From: a virus
Strand: one strand, 5' to 3'
DNA length: 22,444 bases
Virus record (IMG/VR): IMGVR_UViG_3300011113_000758
Location: 1 to 22,444 of that record
The first letter of the stretch is position 1. Each line of letters begins with the position of its first letter. Positions 7,634 to 15,088 of this stretch are shown in pieces. The translations under genes and the position numbers were made by a program. The notes under the pieces are model-generated. The model saw only the letters and a list, made by a program, of their open reading frames with translations, had not been told where the DNA came from and did no database searches.

Positions 7634-8453
7634 TACTAAAAAAATCTTTGTTGAAGTTGCTAAAACGCCTGATCAAGTCAGTCGTGGGCTTATGTTTAGA
7701 AAATCTTTAGATAAAGATAGTGGGATGTTATTTGTTTTTGATCATCCTAAGCCCTTAAGTTTTTGGTGCATGAACACTTTTATGCCTTTAGACATAGCTT
7801 TTATAGACGAGGGTGGAACTATTCGCGACATAAAAAGAATTAAAGAGCATGATTTAACGAGCGTTAAGTCGTCATGTCCATGCAAGTATGCTTTGGAGGT
7901 AGAGGACGGATGGTTTAAGTCGAATGGCTTTTCTGTAGGAGACTATTGTGAGCCGTTTCTTAAAAAATTTGACAACGCAGTCATAGTTGTAAAAAATATT
8001 AAAACTGCACAAAAAGAAGAAGAAAAAGAAGAAAGCAATGATGCTCCTGTTGAAGACGAGAAAGAAGTTTTAGAACAAAAGCCTAAACAGGATGTTAAAA
8101 AACCATTAGTGCCTGACAAACAGAAGCCTGTTATTGTTGCTCCTGTTTCTGCGCCAGCTCAACAAGTTGTTTTAAATATTCCTAAGTTTGGTAGTGTTTT
8201 TGAAGCATTGCGTTGGTCTATGAGCAATAATCAGGTAATGAGAATAACATACCACACAGAAAAAGGTCATACTGTAACAAAAGACATTGAGCCTCATAGG
8301 ATATTTTTTTCCAGAAATAGTAAAAGACAAGTTTTAAAAGCATATGATGAGACCGCAGATCATCCAAGCCAATATATTATAATGAATATAGTTTCATATG
8401 GCTTTCCTGGAAGGAAGTTTCTTCCTAAATCAATATTATTAACACGGAGATAG
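7620..8453 (+). CDS. DUF192 protein with WYL-like C-terminal domain
   Basis: The 277-residue product has two domains joined by a linker. Residues ~8-110 match the DUF192 pattern: VEVAKTPDQVSRGLMFRKSL, then SGMLFVFD, then FWCMNTFMPLDIAFID, then YALEVEDGW and GFSVGD. DUF192 is a small conserved fold of unknown function found in bacteria and archaea. A Lys/Glu/Pro-rich linker covers ~130-180. The last ~90 residues (EALRWSMSNN, then MRITYHTEKGH, then DIEPHRIFF, then LKAYDE) resemble a WYL ligand-binding domain, as seen in bacterial transcription regulators, though without a DNA-binding part. The pairing is unusual, and its role among head genes is unknown. The start overlaps the previous gene by 14 bases. 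DUF192 is a confident call; WYL is tentative. Confidence 0.72.
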   Translation: MKSSNTKKIFVEVAKTPDQVSRGLMFRKSLDKDSGMLFVFDHPKPLSFWCMNTFMPLDIAFIDEGGTIRDIKRIKEHDLTSVKSSCPCKYALEVEDGWFKSNGFSVGDYCEPFLKKFDNAVIVVKNIKTAQKEEEKEESNDAPVEDEKEVLEQKPKQDVKKPLVPDKQKPVIVAPVSAPAQQVVLNIPKFGSVFEALRWSMSNNQVMRITYHTEKGHTVTKDIEPHRIFFSRNSKRQVLKAYDETADHPSQYIIMNIVSYGFPGRKFLPKSILLTRR

Positions 8454-8458
8454 TGTTT

Positions 8459-9061
8459 ATGATTAATTTAATAAAAGATATTATTTTGACTGCACAAAGT
8501 TTAGACGTAAAGGGTCTTACCAAGCATGCTTCACAGCTTGATGGTATTGCTGAATCTTTGACTATGGTTAAACAGGCTCAATATGATGGAGTTCAAGGCT
8601 ATTGGATTCGCAATGGTAGATGCTTTGACAATTGCTATAGAGAAAAAAGGACTAAAGAAGCTAAGAAGAGCGCTCAGGAAATTTGGACAGAATGTCATTC
8701 TGAGTGGGTTGATTCATTGATGTCAAATAGTTCAGAATGGGATAAGTATGCAAAAAATGACTCAAATTCTTTAATAAAAGTTGCTAAATCAGAAACTACA
8801 AATGTTTCAGACGAAGTTTTAAAAACTGAGATTCAAGAAAAAATAGCTTCAGGCTTACAAATTTCAGACGCTGTTCCAATGACTGTTGCTGAAAGAATGT
8901 TTAGTATTCCATGGAAACTTGCTCAAGTAAGCAATGAAGTTGTTGAAATAGCTCGTGAAGTTTCGGAAACAGATCCAGCTATATCTGAAAAACTTTATGA
9001 TTTTGCAGATCAAATTCGTCAAGAAAGTTTACATAATTACAGAGACTGCCTTTTATCATAA
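8459..9061 (+). CDS. Unrecognised Cys/Trp-rich helical protein with KxAS motifs
   Basis: I chose ATG 8459 because GGAG (8446-8449) is 9 bases upstream; GTG 8453 would be only 3 bases from it. The 200-residue product is largely helical. It contains a distinctive patch with evenly spaced Cys and aromatic residues (GYWIRNGRCFDNCYREKR, then EIWTECHSEW, about residues 48-83) that could form a metal site or disulphide-rich core. K-H-A-S at 22-25 and K-I-A-S at 128-131 match the shared motif, and KQAQ, KSAQ and KLAQ variants are also present. If cleaved, an N-terminal ~24-residue leader would be removed. No family is recognised. An internal head protein processed at maturation is inferred. Confidence 0.72.
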   Translation: MINLIKDIILTAQSLDVKGLTKHASQLDGIAESLTMVKQAQYDGVQGYWIRNGRCFDNCYREKRTKEAKKSAQEIWTECHSEWVDSLMSNSSEWDKYAKNDSNSLIKVAKSETTNVSDEVLKTEIQEKIASGLQISDAVPMTVAERMFSIPWKLAQVSNEVVEIAREVSETDPAISEKLYDFADQIRQESLHNYRDCLLS

Positions 9062-9070
9062 AGGAAAATT

Positions 9071-9078
9071 TATAAATA
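9071..9078 (+). promoter_or_regulatory. T4-late-like promoter box TATAAATA
   Basis: TATAAATA lies 10 bases after the preceding stop and 38 bases before the next ATG, in one of the few short gaps of the window. It equals the T4 late promoter core, which needs no -35 element. A single occurrence in AT-rich DNA may be chance, and I found no copy before the capsid genes. The downstream gene has a very strong GGAGGA ribosome site. Confidence 0.35.
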
Positions 9079-9115
9079 CTAATTAATAAAAAGGACCATT
9101 TGGAGGAACAATTAT

Positions 9116-9853
9116 ATGCAATTCTTTTCTAACAAAATTTACGTTAACGGATCACAAAAGTCATTTCAAGATTTGATTGATGGAGTTAAGGGTAACTCTA
9201 TGACAAAGACAGCCTCTGCCGCTGAAGCACCTGTGAAAGAAGCTGGCAAAGAGGCTATGATGGAAAAGACCACTAAGGGTGGCAAAATGCCAAAGGAAGT
9301 TTTAGAGCACTTTAAGGGCAAGTCTGGAGCATCAGGCAAGTCTGGAAAGTCAGGTGAGGCCAAGAAGTCAGGTACATCAGGCAAGTCTGGAGCATCAGGC
9401 AAGTCTGGAGCATCAGGCAAGTCTGGTCTAACTGCAGCTCAGAAAAAGCTTCCTGCTGCACTTCAGCAAGCTATTCTTGATAAGAAAAAGGCGGAAACTG
9501 AAGATCAGGGTCTCAAAATTGCTAGTATCGAAAAGGTCAATGACAACGAAGTTGTTTTGACATTAGCTACTGCTCATGAAGCTGGATGGGCTCACGCAGA
9601 GACAAAGAGTGAAGACGGCGAAGAAGTTGTGATAGATGATTCTGAAGAAAGCAAGAGCGGCAAGAGCGGCAAGAGTGGCAAGAGCGGTAAGAGCGGCAAG
9701 GAGTCTTGCTGGTCTGGCAAGATGGCTTCAGAGCAGCCTAAGTTTGTAAAAATCGCTAATCTTACTGAAAAGCAAAAGTCCCATTTCCGCAAGTATTGGG
9801 ATAATGTTTGGCCAAAGGATTTTATTGAAGCTCTTTTGTCTGTTCAAAACTAA
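9116..9853 (+). CDS. SGK-repeat low-complexity protein with KxAS motifs
   Basis: The 245-residue product has two Ser-Gly-Lys repeat tracts (about residues 68-103 and 179-195) around a more ordered middle (LTAAQKKLPAALQQAILDKK, then EVVLTLATAHEAGWAHAET). It ends in a helical/aromatic end, SHFRKYWDNVWPKDFIEALL. K-x-A-S occurs at residues 31-34, 134-137 and 202-205, close to the borders of these parts. Removal of a 33-residue leader and excision of the repeats are possible if the motif is a cleavage site. GGAGGA about 9 bases upstream gives strong initiation, and codon use is better optimised than upstream, so high expression is likely. The basic repeats could contact packaged DNA. No family is recognised. 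Confidence 0.8.
   Translation: MQFFSNKIYVNGSQKSFQDLIDGVKGNSMTKTASAAEAPVKEAGKEAMMEKTTKGGKMPKEVLEHFKGKSGASGKSGKSGEAKKSGTSGKSGASGKSGASGKSGLTAAQKKLPAALQQAILDKKKAETEDQGLKIASIEKVNDNEVVLTLATAHEAGWAHAETKSEDGEEVVIDDSEESKSGKSGKSGKSGKSGKESCWSGKMASEQPKFVKIANLTEKQKSHFRKYWDNVWPKDFIEALLSVQN
9317..9426 (+). repeat. SGK/SGA tandem repeat tract 1
   Basis: A tract of 9-18-bp units built on GGC AAG TCT and GGA GCA TCA, encoding GKSGASGKSG-type repeats. It is interrupted once by EAKKSGT. Identical codons recur between units, indicating recent repeat expansion. Confidence 0.85.
9650..9700 (+). repeat. SGK tandem repeat tract 2
   Basis: About five copies of a 9-bp unit (GGCAAGAGC and one-base variants) encode S-G-K repeats. 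Serine is written AGC/AGT here but TCT/TCA in tract 1, so the two tracts expanded separately. Confidence 0.85.
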
Positions 9854-9864
9854 GGAGTTTTAAT

Positions 9865-10473
9865 ATGGCTATATTGCCTGTAGGTATTAGAAAAGAAATG
9901 CAGACGCAGATGTTCAGGACGGCGCAAGTAGCGCCTCCTGAACCTGCTTCTGCTTATATGCAAGGTAGTACGCCAGCTCCTGCTGTTCCAGTATCTCCTG
10001 CTCCTTCTGATTCTGAGCCACAAACTCTTGATGATAAAAACATAAGAGATTTTGTAACAGATATCTTGGTAAATCGTCTTGGAGTTCCAGAACGAACTGT
10101 TGATAAAAAACTAGAAAACCTTGTTAGCTATTCTATTTCTTCAAATGGTGATATGAATGGGTTTTTTATTATTCCGGTTCATACTGGTCAAAAGAAGGTT
10201 TCTCTTGCAGAGGCCAAGCAGATTGTTTCAGAATTTTGTACCGCATTTAGTGTAGAATGTGAAATTGAACACGGTAAAAATTTTAAAGTATCTTTTAAAA
10301 GTGTTCCAAAGACTGATGTTCAGGAGCCTACTGAAGAAGGTAGTTTGAAATTTGTTCCTGATGAAAAAGGAACTGTGCAAAAGAAGGTTGCTTCTAGTAT
10401 TTTTGCAGAGCAATTTGAAATGAGAAAAACTATGCTAGCAGATACTTTAAAGAGATTGGGATATACAAAATGA
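9865..10473 (+). CDS. Unrecognised 202-residue protein with KxAS/RxAQ motifs
   Basis: AAGGAG 7 bases upstream supports the ATG. The product has a Pro/Ala-rich stretch after a short leader (residues 22-50), then a compact alpha/beta region (residues 52-140, for example DFVTDILVNRLGVPERTVD, then GFFIIPVHTG, then FKVSFKSVP). It ends in a helical tail. R-T-A-Q lies at 18-21, and K-V-A-S at 174-177 before the last 26 residues. The motif positions would leave the compact domain as the mature piece if both were cut. No family is recognised. The ATGA overlap couples it to the following gene. Confidence 0.72.
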   Translation: MAILPVGIRKEMQTQMFRTAQVAPPEPASAYMQGSTPAPAVPVSPAPSDSEPQTLDDKNIRDFVTDILVNRLGVPERTVDKKLENLVSYSISSNGDMNGFFIIPVHTGQKKVSLAEAKQIVSEFCTAFSVECEIEHGKNFKVSFKSVPKTDVQEPTEEGSLKFVPDEKGTVQKKVASSIFAEQFEMRKTMLADTLKRLGYTK

Positions 10474-11114
10474 TTTTTAAAAACAAAGACGCTGGCAAAT
10501 CTTCAATTTTTCAAGACACTGCTTCGCAAGAAAAAAGCACGCCTGTTGACCCAGCTGTGTTAGAAAGTTTTTTTAGAAAACAGACAAGTAAAAAAGCTTC
10601 TCAGTCTGATGGCACATTATTAAATAATAAAATTACTAGAAGTTCTTCTTCAAGTGATGCCAGCGTACCCTCTGACAATTATGTCGGGAAGTATTCTTCT
10701 AGATCTATATTTTCTCCAGAATCAGTGGCTACGGATAAGATTACTACTTTAAAGTCTCAGGCTCAATCTGAATTTTTGCCTAATTTAAAGCAAAGCGTTT
10801 CAGAAGAAATTGCAGAAGATTTGTCTAGGTTTAAAGGCAATTTTTCTCCAGCATCTAAGAACGCTGGTTCTCATGGTCATGTTCGTAAAGATCGTGTCAG
10901 TATTTTTGACAAAGATGTATTTGAGAGAATTGATTATAAAGTGCAGGTTGAAGAAAAAGTAGCTGCAATAGAAGAAAAAAAGATATCTAAATCTTTACGC
11001 TCTACTGATATAGTTGATTCTTTATGGTCAAAAATTTCTTCTCCTCAGTCTGAAAAATCTAAGTCTTCTCGAGAAAAAGCAATAGACAAACTTTTTGGAG
11101 ATAAAGATGCCTAA
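10470..11114 (+). CDS. Unrecognised Ser/Lys-rich, probably disordered protein
   Basis: The 214-residue product is very rich in Ser, Lys, Asp and Glu, with few hydrophobic segments, so it is probably largely unfolded or only folds on binding. Short recurring elements such as SIFxxxxF/S appear (SSIFQD, RSIFSPE, VSIFDKD). Three SIF elements could be short binding motifs for a common partner. K-K-A-S is at 41-44, with D-T-A-S earlier. The C-terminus SSREKAIDKLFGDKDA is helical. An ATGA overlap joins it to the previous gene, and it overlaps the next by 8 bases. No family is recognised; a scaffold-type or internal head role is inferred. Confidence 0.7.
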   Translation: MIFKNKDAGKSSIFQDTASQEKSTPVDPAVLESFFRKQTSKKASQSDGTLLNNKITRSSSSSDASVPSDNYVGKYSSRSIFSPESVATDKITTLKSQAQSEFLPNLKQSVSEEIAEDLSRFKGNFSPASKNAGSHGHVRKDRVSIFDKDVFERIDYKVQVEEKVAAIEEKKISKSLRSTDIVDSLWSKISSPQSEKSKSSREKAIDKLFGDKDA

Positions 11115-12102
11115 ATTCAATTTATCTAAATTTGCACAAAAGCAGATAGAGATGACTTCTCCTCCTGTAGTTCAGGGGGCTGAAGAGTTTAGCGATTTAG
11201 AAATGACTAAGGAGCCACAGTCAGATGCTGGTTTGCTTATGTCTCCTGGTAAAGATATTGATACAGATATCGAAACCATATCAGTTCCTGTGTTTGAGAA
11301 TCATGTACAAATGTACGAAAAATTAAAATCTTTTTCATCTGGAGATATTAAGTCTTCAATGAATTCTGCATGGAATGAATATTTTTCTCAATCTGTCGGG
11401 TCAACAGAAATAGCTGACGACTTTAAGGCTGGACTTTCTCAATTTTTTGAAGTTCCATCCGATTCAGAAGATGCAGTAGATATTGCTAACAGACTGTTTG
11501 ATATGTACGCAAAAATACATCCACCAAAGAACGAGGAAAGTGAAATGGACATAGCTACCGCAAGTACATTGCATGTTATGAAAATAGCTAAAGAAATTGC
11601 TGCTTCTCAAAAGAAGCAAAGTTCTTCTCAAACTTTTAATTTAACAAAGACTGCTCAGCATAAGAGTATTATGCATAGTTCTATTATATCAGGCCCTAGC
11701 CAAACTTCTTTGAGTCCATTTAGTAGAGATATACAGAGTGGTCTTCATCTTATTGAACAAAATAAAGGTTTTGGATTAAAAATTGATGATGTTTTAGATA
11801 TTGATTTTGAAGCAATATGGCGTGGTAACGTTATGGATAAGTATAATTCTCCATATCGAGACGAAGAAGGAAATTATGTTGGTGGTTATATTAACAGAAG
11901 ATTTGAAGTAAATCGCAACATCCCAAAGGGTAACAATTTGCAATTGCTTCCAGGTACTCGCAGCCGTCCTTGGTTGCCTCAATATTCAACACTGGAGTCC
12001 AGAATGGAAGTTTTGAGAGGCAATGAGGACAAGCTTGTTAATCCAGTAACATTTAATAAATTGTCCATAGGTCCATTTAACTTAAAAAAAAAGAACAGTT
12101 GA
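11107..12102 (+). CDS. Unrecognised 331-residue protein with KxAQ motifs
   Basis: ATG 11107 is chosen because GGAG at 11097-11100 is 6 bases upstream; an in-frame TTG at 11095 overlaps that site and is unlikely. The N-terminal third is acidic, and residues ~60-150 look helical. The C-terminal third has an aromatic/Arg-rich pattern (YNSPYRDEEGNYVGGYINRR, then GTRSRPWLPQYSTLESR) that looks like a folded virion protein. K-F-A-Q at residues 8-11 and K-T-A-Q at 181-184 match the glutamine form of the shared motif and would separate leader, middle and C-terminal domain. No family is recognised. It lies two genes before the portal, so a connector or portal-associated protein is plausible. Confidence 0.72.
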   Translation: MPKFNLSKFAQKQIEMTSPPVVQGAEEFSDLEMTKEPQSDAGLLMSPGKDIDTDIETISVPVFENHVQMYEKLKSFSSGDIKSSMNSAWNEYFSQSVGSTEIADDFKAGLSQFFEVPSDSEDAVDIANRLFDMYAKIHPPKNEESEMDIATASTLHVMKIAKEIAASQKKQSSSQTFNLTKTAQHKSIMHSSIISGPSQTSLSPFSRDIQSGLHLIEQNKGFGLKIDDVLDIDFEAIWRGNVMDKYNSPYRDEEGNYVGGYINRRFEVNRNIPKGNNLQLLPGTRSRPWLPQYSTLESRMEVLRGNEDKLVNPVTFNKLSIGPFNLKKKNS

Positions 12103-12320
12103 GTCTTAAAACTGCTGCCGGTCAAGGGTCTTCTTCATTTAATAGAGCCCTAGACCGTGCTTTCTCTTTTATGAAACCCGATAAAGGTAATATATATTCT
12201 AGACAGAAAAAAATCTGTCCAGTATGTAATTCTGACAATTCTGCTGATTCTTCTAAAAATCAGAATAAATGCGTTAATTGCGGGTTTGACTTAGGTAAAG
12301 TTCAAGTAACAAGAGTGTAA
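12099..12320 (+). CDS. Small zinc-ribbon protein, TTG start
   Basis: This 73-residue protein starts at TTG, overlapping the preceding stop as TTGA, and begins MSLKTAAGQ. Two knuckles, ICPVC (about residues 39-43) and KCVNCGFDLG (about 57-66), form a classic four-cysteine zinc ribbon. Such ribbons bind nucleic acid or proteins. The N-terminal K-T-A-A resembles the motif seen in neighbours. It is followed by the portal after 5 bases. The specific function is unknown. Confidence 0.75.
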   Translation: MSLKTAAGQGSSSFNRALDRAFSFMKPDKGNIYSRQKKICPVCNSDNSADSSKNQNKCVNCGFDLGKVQVTRV

Positions 12321-12325
12321 AATAA

Positions 12326-14608
12326 ATGGCAAAATCAAACGGTAAAGAACAGGAAATAAACAAGACTGCCTCCAATGAAGTTTTTGATGGACGCAAGTAC
12401 GCTAACTCTGCAGCTGTATCTTTGCCTTTGACTAAAGCAGCTCAATATGTTGGAGGCAGCGCTAGTACCATATTTACGCAGCCTATGTTTTTTAGTCCGC
12501 TGCATACTCCACAAAATTGGCAGATTGCCAGTAAGAGAAAAGAAGTTTACCAGTGGGCTAGATTTTATTATGAAAACGAGCCAAAAGCAGCAGCAGGCAT
12601 AGATTTTTATGCTGGCTTTCCAATGAATGGCTTTAATTTGGAATGCAAAGATAAAAAAGTGCTAGCTTATTTTGAGCATTTAACAGAAAAACTTAATCTT
12701 GAATATTGGTTAAGAAAAATTAGTCATGAGTATTTTTTACTCGGAGACGTTTTTGTATTTACTGAAATAGAGTGTCCTGTCTGTCGCGGTCTGGGTCATC
12801 TTCCCAACGGCAACATATGTAATCACCCAGATGGTACAATTAAGCGTTTGTTGATTTTAAATCCAGATTTTATTGAGGTGCAGAACACTCAGTTAGCAGA
12901 TGAACCAACAGTTGCTCTTATTCCAGATGATGATTTAAAAAGAGTGGTCGCTCAGAAAAAACCCAAAAATGTTTATGACCGCATTCCTGATTCGATCAAA
13001 GAGTACGTTTTATCAGGTAGGCCAATTCCTCTTAGTCCAAGATGCATAAGTCATATTAGACACAAGGGTTCTCCATACGGAACTTATGGAGAAAGTCTGT
13101 TGAGAAGATTGTTTACCATTATATCTTATAAAACAAAATTAATGACAGCTAACTGGATTATGGCTGAAAGGCATATATTGCCTGTTAGAGTTGTTAAGGT
13201 TGGAAACGCTGAACGTCCAGCTTCTGAATTTGATATTGCAGATGTTCAGGGTCAGCTTGCTGCAGTTGCAAACGATCCTAATTTAACTATTGTGACTCAT
13301 CATGCATTTGAAATGGACTTTATTGGTGCTACTGGTAAAATTCATGACATATCCAATCAGTTAGAAATGATTGGTAAAGAAATGCTTGATGGATTGATGT
13401 TGCCACAAACTCTTCTTAATGGAGAAATGGCTGCATATAGTGCAGCAGCAGTTGGTGTTGAAACTTTGATACGTAGACTTGAAACTTGGCGTATGGAACT
13501 TTCGTCTTGGGTTGAGAAAAATATATTTTTACCAGTCGCTCAGATGCAAGGTTTTGTTGACACTCAAAAGAGTAAGTTGGTAGGGGACACTGTATGGTTA
13601 ACTCCCAAAATTAAGTGGAATGATTTGCGGTTACGAGACAATAGTCAGTATCTGCAAAGCTTAATGCAGTTGCATGATAAGGGCCTCATATCTACTCAAA
13701 AGCTTTTAACTGAATTTAACATTGATTTTGATCAAGAAGTTAATAGGCTTCGTGAAGAGCAGATTACTGCAGGTAAGGGCGGTCAGGTTCTTGGCGGTGC
13801 TGGAGATGCTGGCGGCGGCATGGGTGGTTTAGATTTAGGTCTTGGCGGACCTCCCGGTGGTGGCGGTGGGTTAGATCTTGGTCTTGGCGGCGGTGGCATG
13901 CCTCCTGGCCTTGCAGGACCAGGTCCTGGCGGCGCACCTGGAGCAGCACCACCACCTGGTGGCGGAGCTCCTCCAGCTCCACCTATGGGGGCCATGGCTA
14001 GCGACGAAAATGATGACATGACAAAGGTTGCACAGCTTTCTCTAATGAATGATCCCAGTCAACAATCTGTAGATCCATCCATGAGAGTCTACAAGAGAGG
14101 CAAGCAGCCAAAACAAAAAAAATCTGATGAACCAACAGTTGAAAATAAGCAAATATTTTTGACTAAACCAGAGCAGAAGCTTTTCAGCATCGTTAAGTCT
14201 CTTAATGTTCCATTGAGATTATTTGCTCAATATGAATTTAAGGTTCCAGGTGAGCAAAACGCATATCTACTAGATTTTGCTTTCCCGGATATCATGCTAA
14301 ACTTTGAAGCAGATGGAGATTTTTGGCATTCTGATGCCAGTGCCGTTGAGAGAGATAAGCAGAGAGATATGAAGTTGGCGAGCATGGGGTGGCGTGTGGT
14401 AAGAATTAAAGAAAGTGCATTAAATACTAATGTTGAATTAGTTACTCAAATTATTGTAAATAATATTAAAGACACTATTGCTCAGCGTAAAGCTTTAATG
14501 GCCAAGCGTGCTAGTGTTAATGCAGAAGATAGTATTTACTATGAAGATGGAGATGAATTAAAGATTTCTTACCAAAATTTGATTTATGATAACAGTGACA
14601 ATTCATAA
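12326..14608 (+). CDS. Portal protein fused to a DUF559/Vsr-like nuclease domain
   Basis: The 760-residue product is the portal, the dodecameric ring through which terminase packages DNA and to which the tail attaches. Residues ~40-480 carry the portal-like body (for example KRKEVYQWARFYYENEP, then SHEYFLLGDVFVFTE, then NWIMAERHILPVRVV). A small insertion at C150, C153, C165 and H167 could bind zinc. A Gly/Pro/Met-rich linker covers about 483-560. Residues ~613-720 match a DUF559/Vsr-type PD-(D/E)xK endonuclease: D650 in LLDFAF, E661 and D663 in NFEADGDFWH, H668, then RDKQRDMKL and GWRVVRI. All expected acidic residues are kept, so it may be active. KTAS (13-16), KAAQ (37-40), KVAQ (567-570) and KRAS (727-730) flank the parts. 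Portal is confident; the nuclease call is strong by pattern. Confidence 0.9.
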   Translation: MAKSNGKEQEINKTASNEVFDGRKYANSAAVSLPLTKAAQYVGGSASTIFTQPMFFSPLHTPQNWQIASKRKEVYQWARFYYENEPKAAAGIDFYAGFPMNGFNLECKDKKVLAYFEHLTEKLNLEYWLRKISHEYFLLGDVFVFTEIECPVCRGLGHLPNGNICNHPDGTIKRLLILNPDFIEVQNTQLADEPTVALIPDDDLKRVVAQKKPKNVYDRIPDSIKEYVLSGRPIPLSPRCISHIRHKGSPYGTYGESLLRRLFTIISYKTKLMTANWIMAERHILPVRVVKVGNAERPASEFDIADVQGQLAAVANDPNLTIVTHHAFEMDFIGATGKIHDISNQLEMIGKEMLDGLMLPQTLLNGEMAAYSAAAVGVETLIRRLETWRMELSSWVEKNIFLPVAQMQGFVDTQKSKLVGDTVWLTPKIKWNDLRLRDNSQYLQSLMQLHDKGLISTQKLLTEFNIDFDQEVNRLREEQITAGKGGQVLGGAGDAGGGMGGLDLGLGGPPGGGGGLDLGLGGGGMPPGLAGPGPGGAPGAAPPPGGGAPPAPPMGAMASDENDDMTKVAQLSLMNDPSQQSVDPSMRVYKRGKQPKQKKSDEPTVENKQIFLTKPEQKLFSIVKSLNVPLRLFAQYEFKVPGEQNAYLLDFAFPDIMLNFEADGDFWHSDASAVERDKQRDMKLASMGWRVVRIKESALNTNVELVTQIIVNNIKDTIAQRKALMAKRASVNAEDSIYYEDGDELKISYQNLIYDNSDNS
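13772..14005 (+). repeat. Low-complexity Gly/Pro/Met/Leu linker within the portal gene
   Basis: Encodes about 78 residues (483-560) of Gly, Pro, Ala and Met, with GGLDLGLGG written twice using slightly different codons. It joins the portal body to the nuclease domain and is locally much GC-richer than the surrounding gene. Similar Gly/Pro/Met-rich linkers occur in the 1923-residue protein (about residues 990-1040 and 1120-1150). Confidence 0.8.
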
Positions 14609-14643
14609 TATATTCCTACATTGAAAAGGAAAAATAATATATT
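14605..14643 (+). repeat. 10-bp direct repeat in the gap after the portal gene
   Basis: ATAATATATT occurs at 14605-14614 and 14634-14643, the first copy including the portal stop. The 64-base gap is AT-rich and shows no clear promoter or terminator. A regulatory role is possible, but chance is likely in such AT-rich DNA. Confidence 0.25.
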
Positions 14644-14672
14644 TTATCAAATGAATATGTTACAAGGCTATT

Positions 14673-15086
14673 ATGATCAAATCTGCTGCTAAAAGAATAA
14701 AAGATAGAAACATTAATTGGCGTGAGGCTTATTCCGAACGTACAGCACCTTTACATAAGCGTTATACTGAGCAGGTAGGTCCCGGTTCATATCGCAGATG
14801 GGAAGGTCATGACTATACTACAAATAGTGACTATTATGTTGTTTGTAGTCCTGCGCAGACTAAGTATGGCGAAAAGGCATATTTTGCTGGTATTAAAAAG
14901 TTACCACCTCTTGCTGTTAGAGATGTAGTAAAAACATATTCTCCTTATGGAAAATATTTTAACAACATGTCTTCTGCTTTATCTTTTTTAAAAGAAAAGT
15001 ATGGCATACCATGGCCAAAAGGTCAAATTAATTACACCACAGACCATATTCAAAATATTGAGATACCTAGATTTGTAAAGGCATAA
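14673..15086 (+). CDS. Unrecognised basic 137-residue protein
   Basis: The product is basic and rich in Tyr and Lys, with a compact alpha/beta look (WREAYSERTAPLHKRYTEQ, then YYVVCSPAQTKYGEKAYFAG, then ALSFLKEKYGIPWPKG). No family is recognised. The N-terminus MIKSAAKRIKDR is helical and positively charged. AAGG about 7 bases upstream is a weak ribosome site. It sits between portal and protease with only 2 bases to the next start. It has no K-x-A-S. A minor head protein is inferred from position alone. Confidence 0.68.
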   Translation: MIKSAAKRIKDRNINWREAYSERTAPLHKRYTEQVGPGSYRRWEGHDYTTNSDYYVVCSPAQTKYGEKAYFAGIKKLPPLAVRDVVKTYSPYGKYFNNMSSALSFLKEKYGIPWPKGQINYTTDHIQNIEIPRFVKA

Positions 15087-15088
15087 AA

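Noticed and set aside
9317-9426. CRISPR-like or tRNA structures in repeat tracts and gaps
   Set aside because: The repeats are in-frame codon repeats without spacers, and the gaps (34-64 bases) are too short for a tRNA and show no cloverleaf arms.
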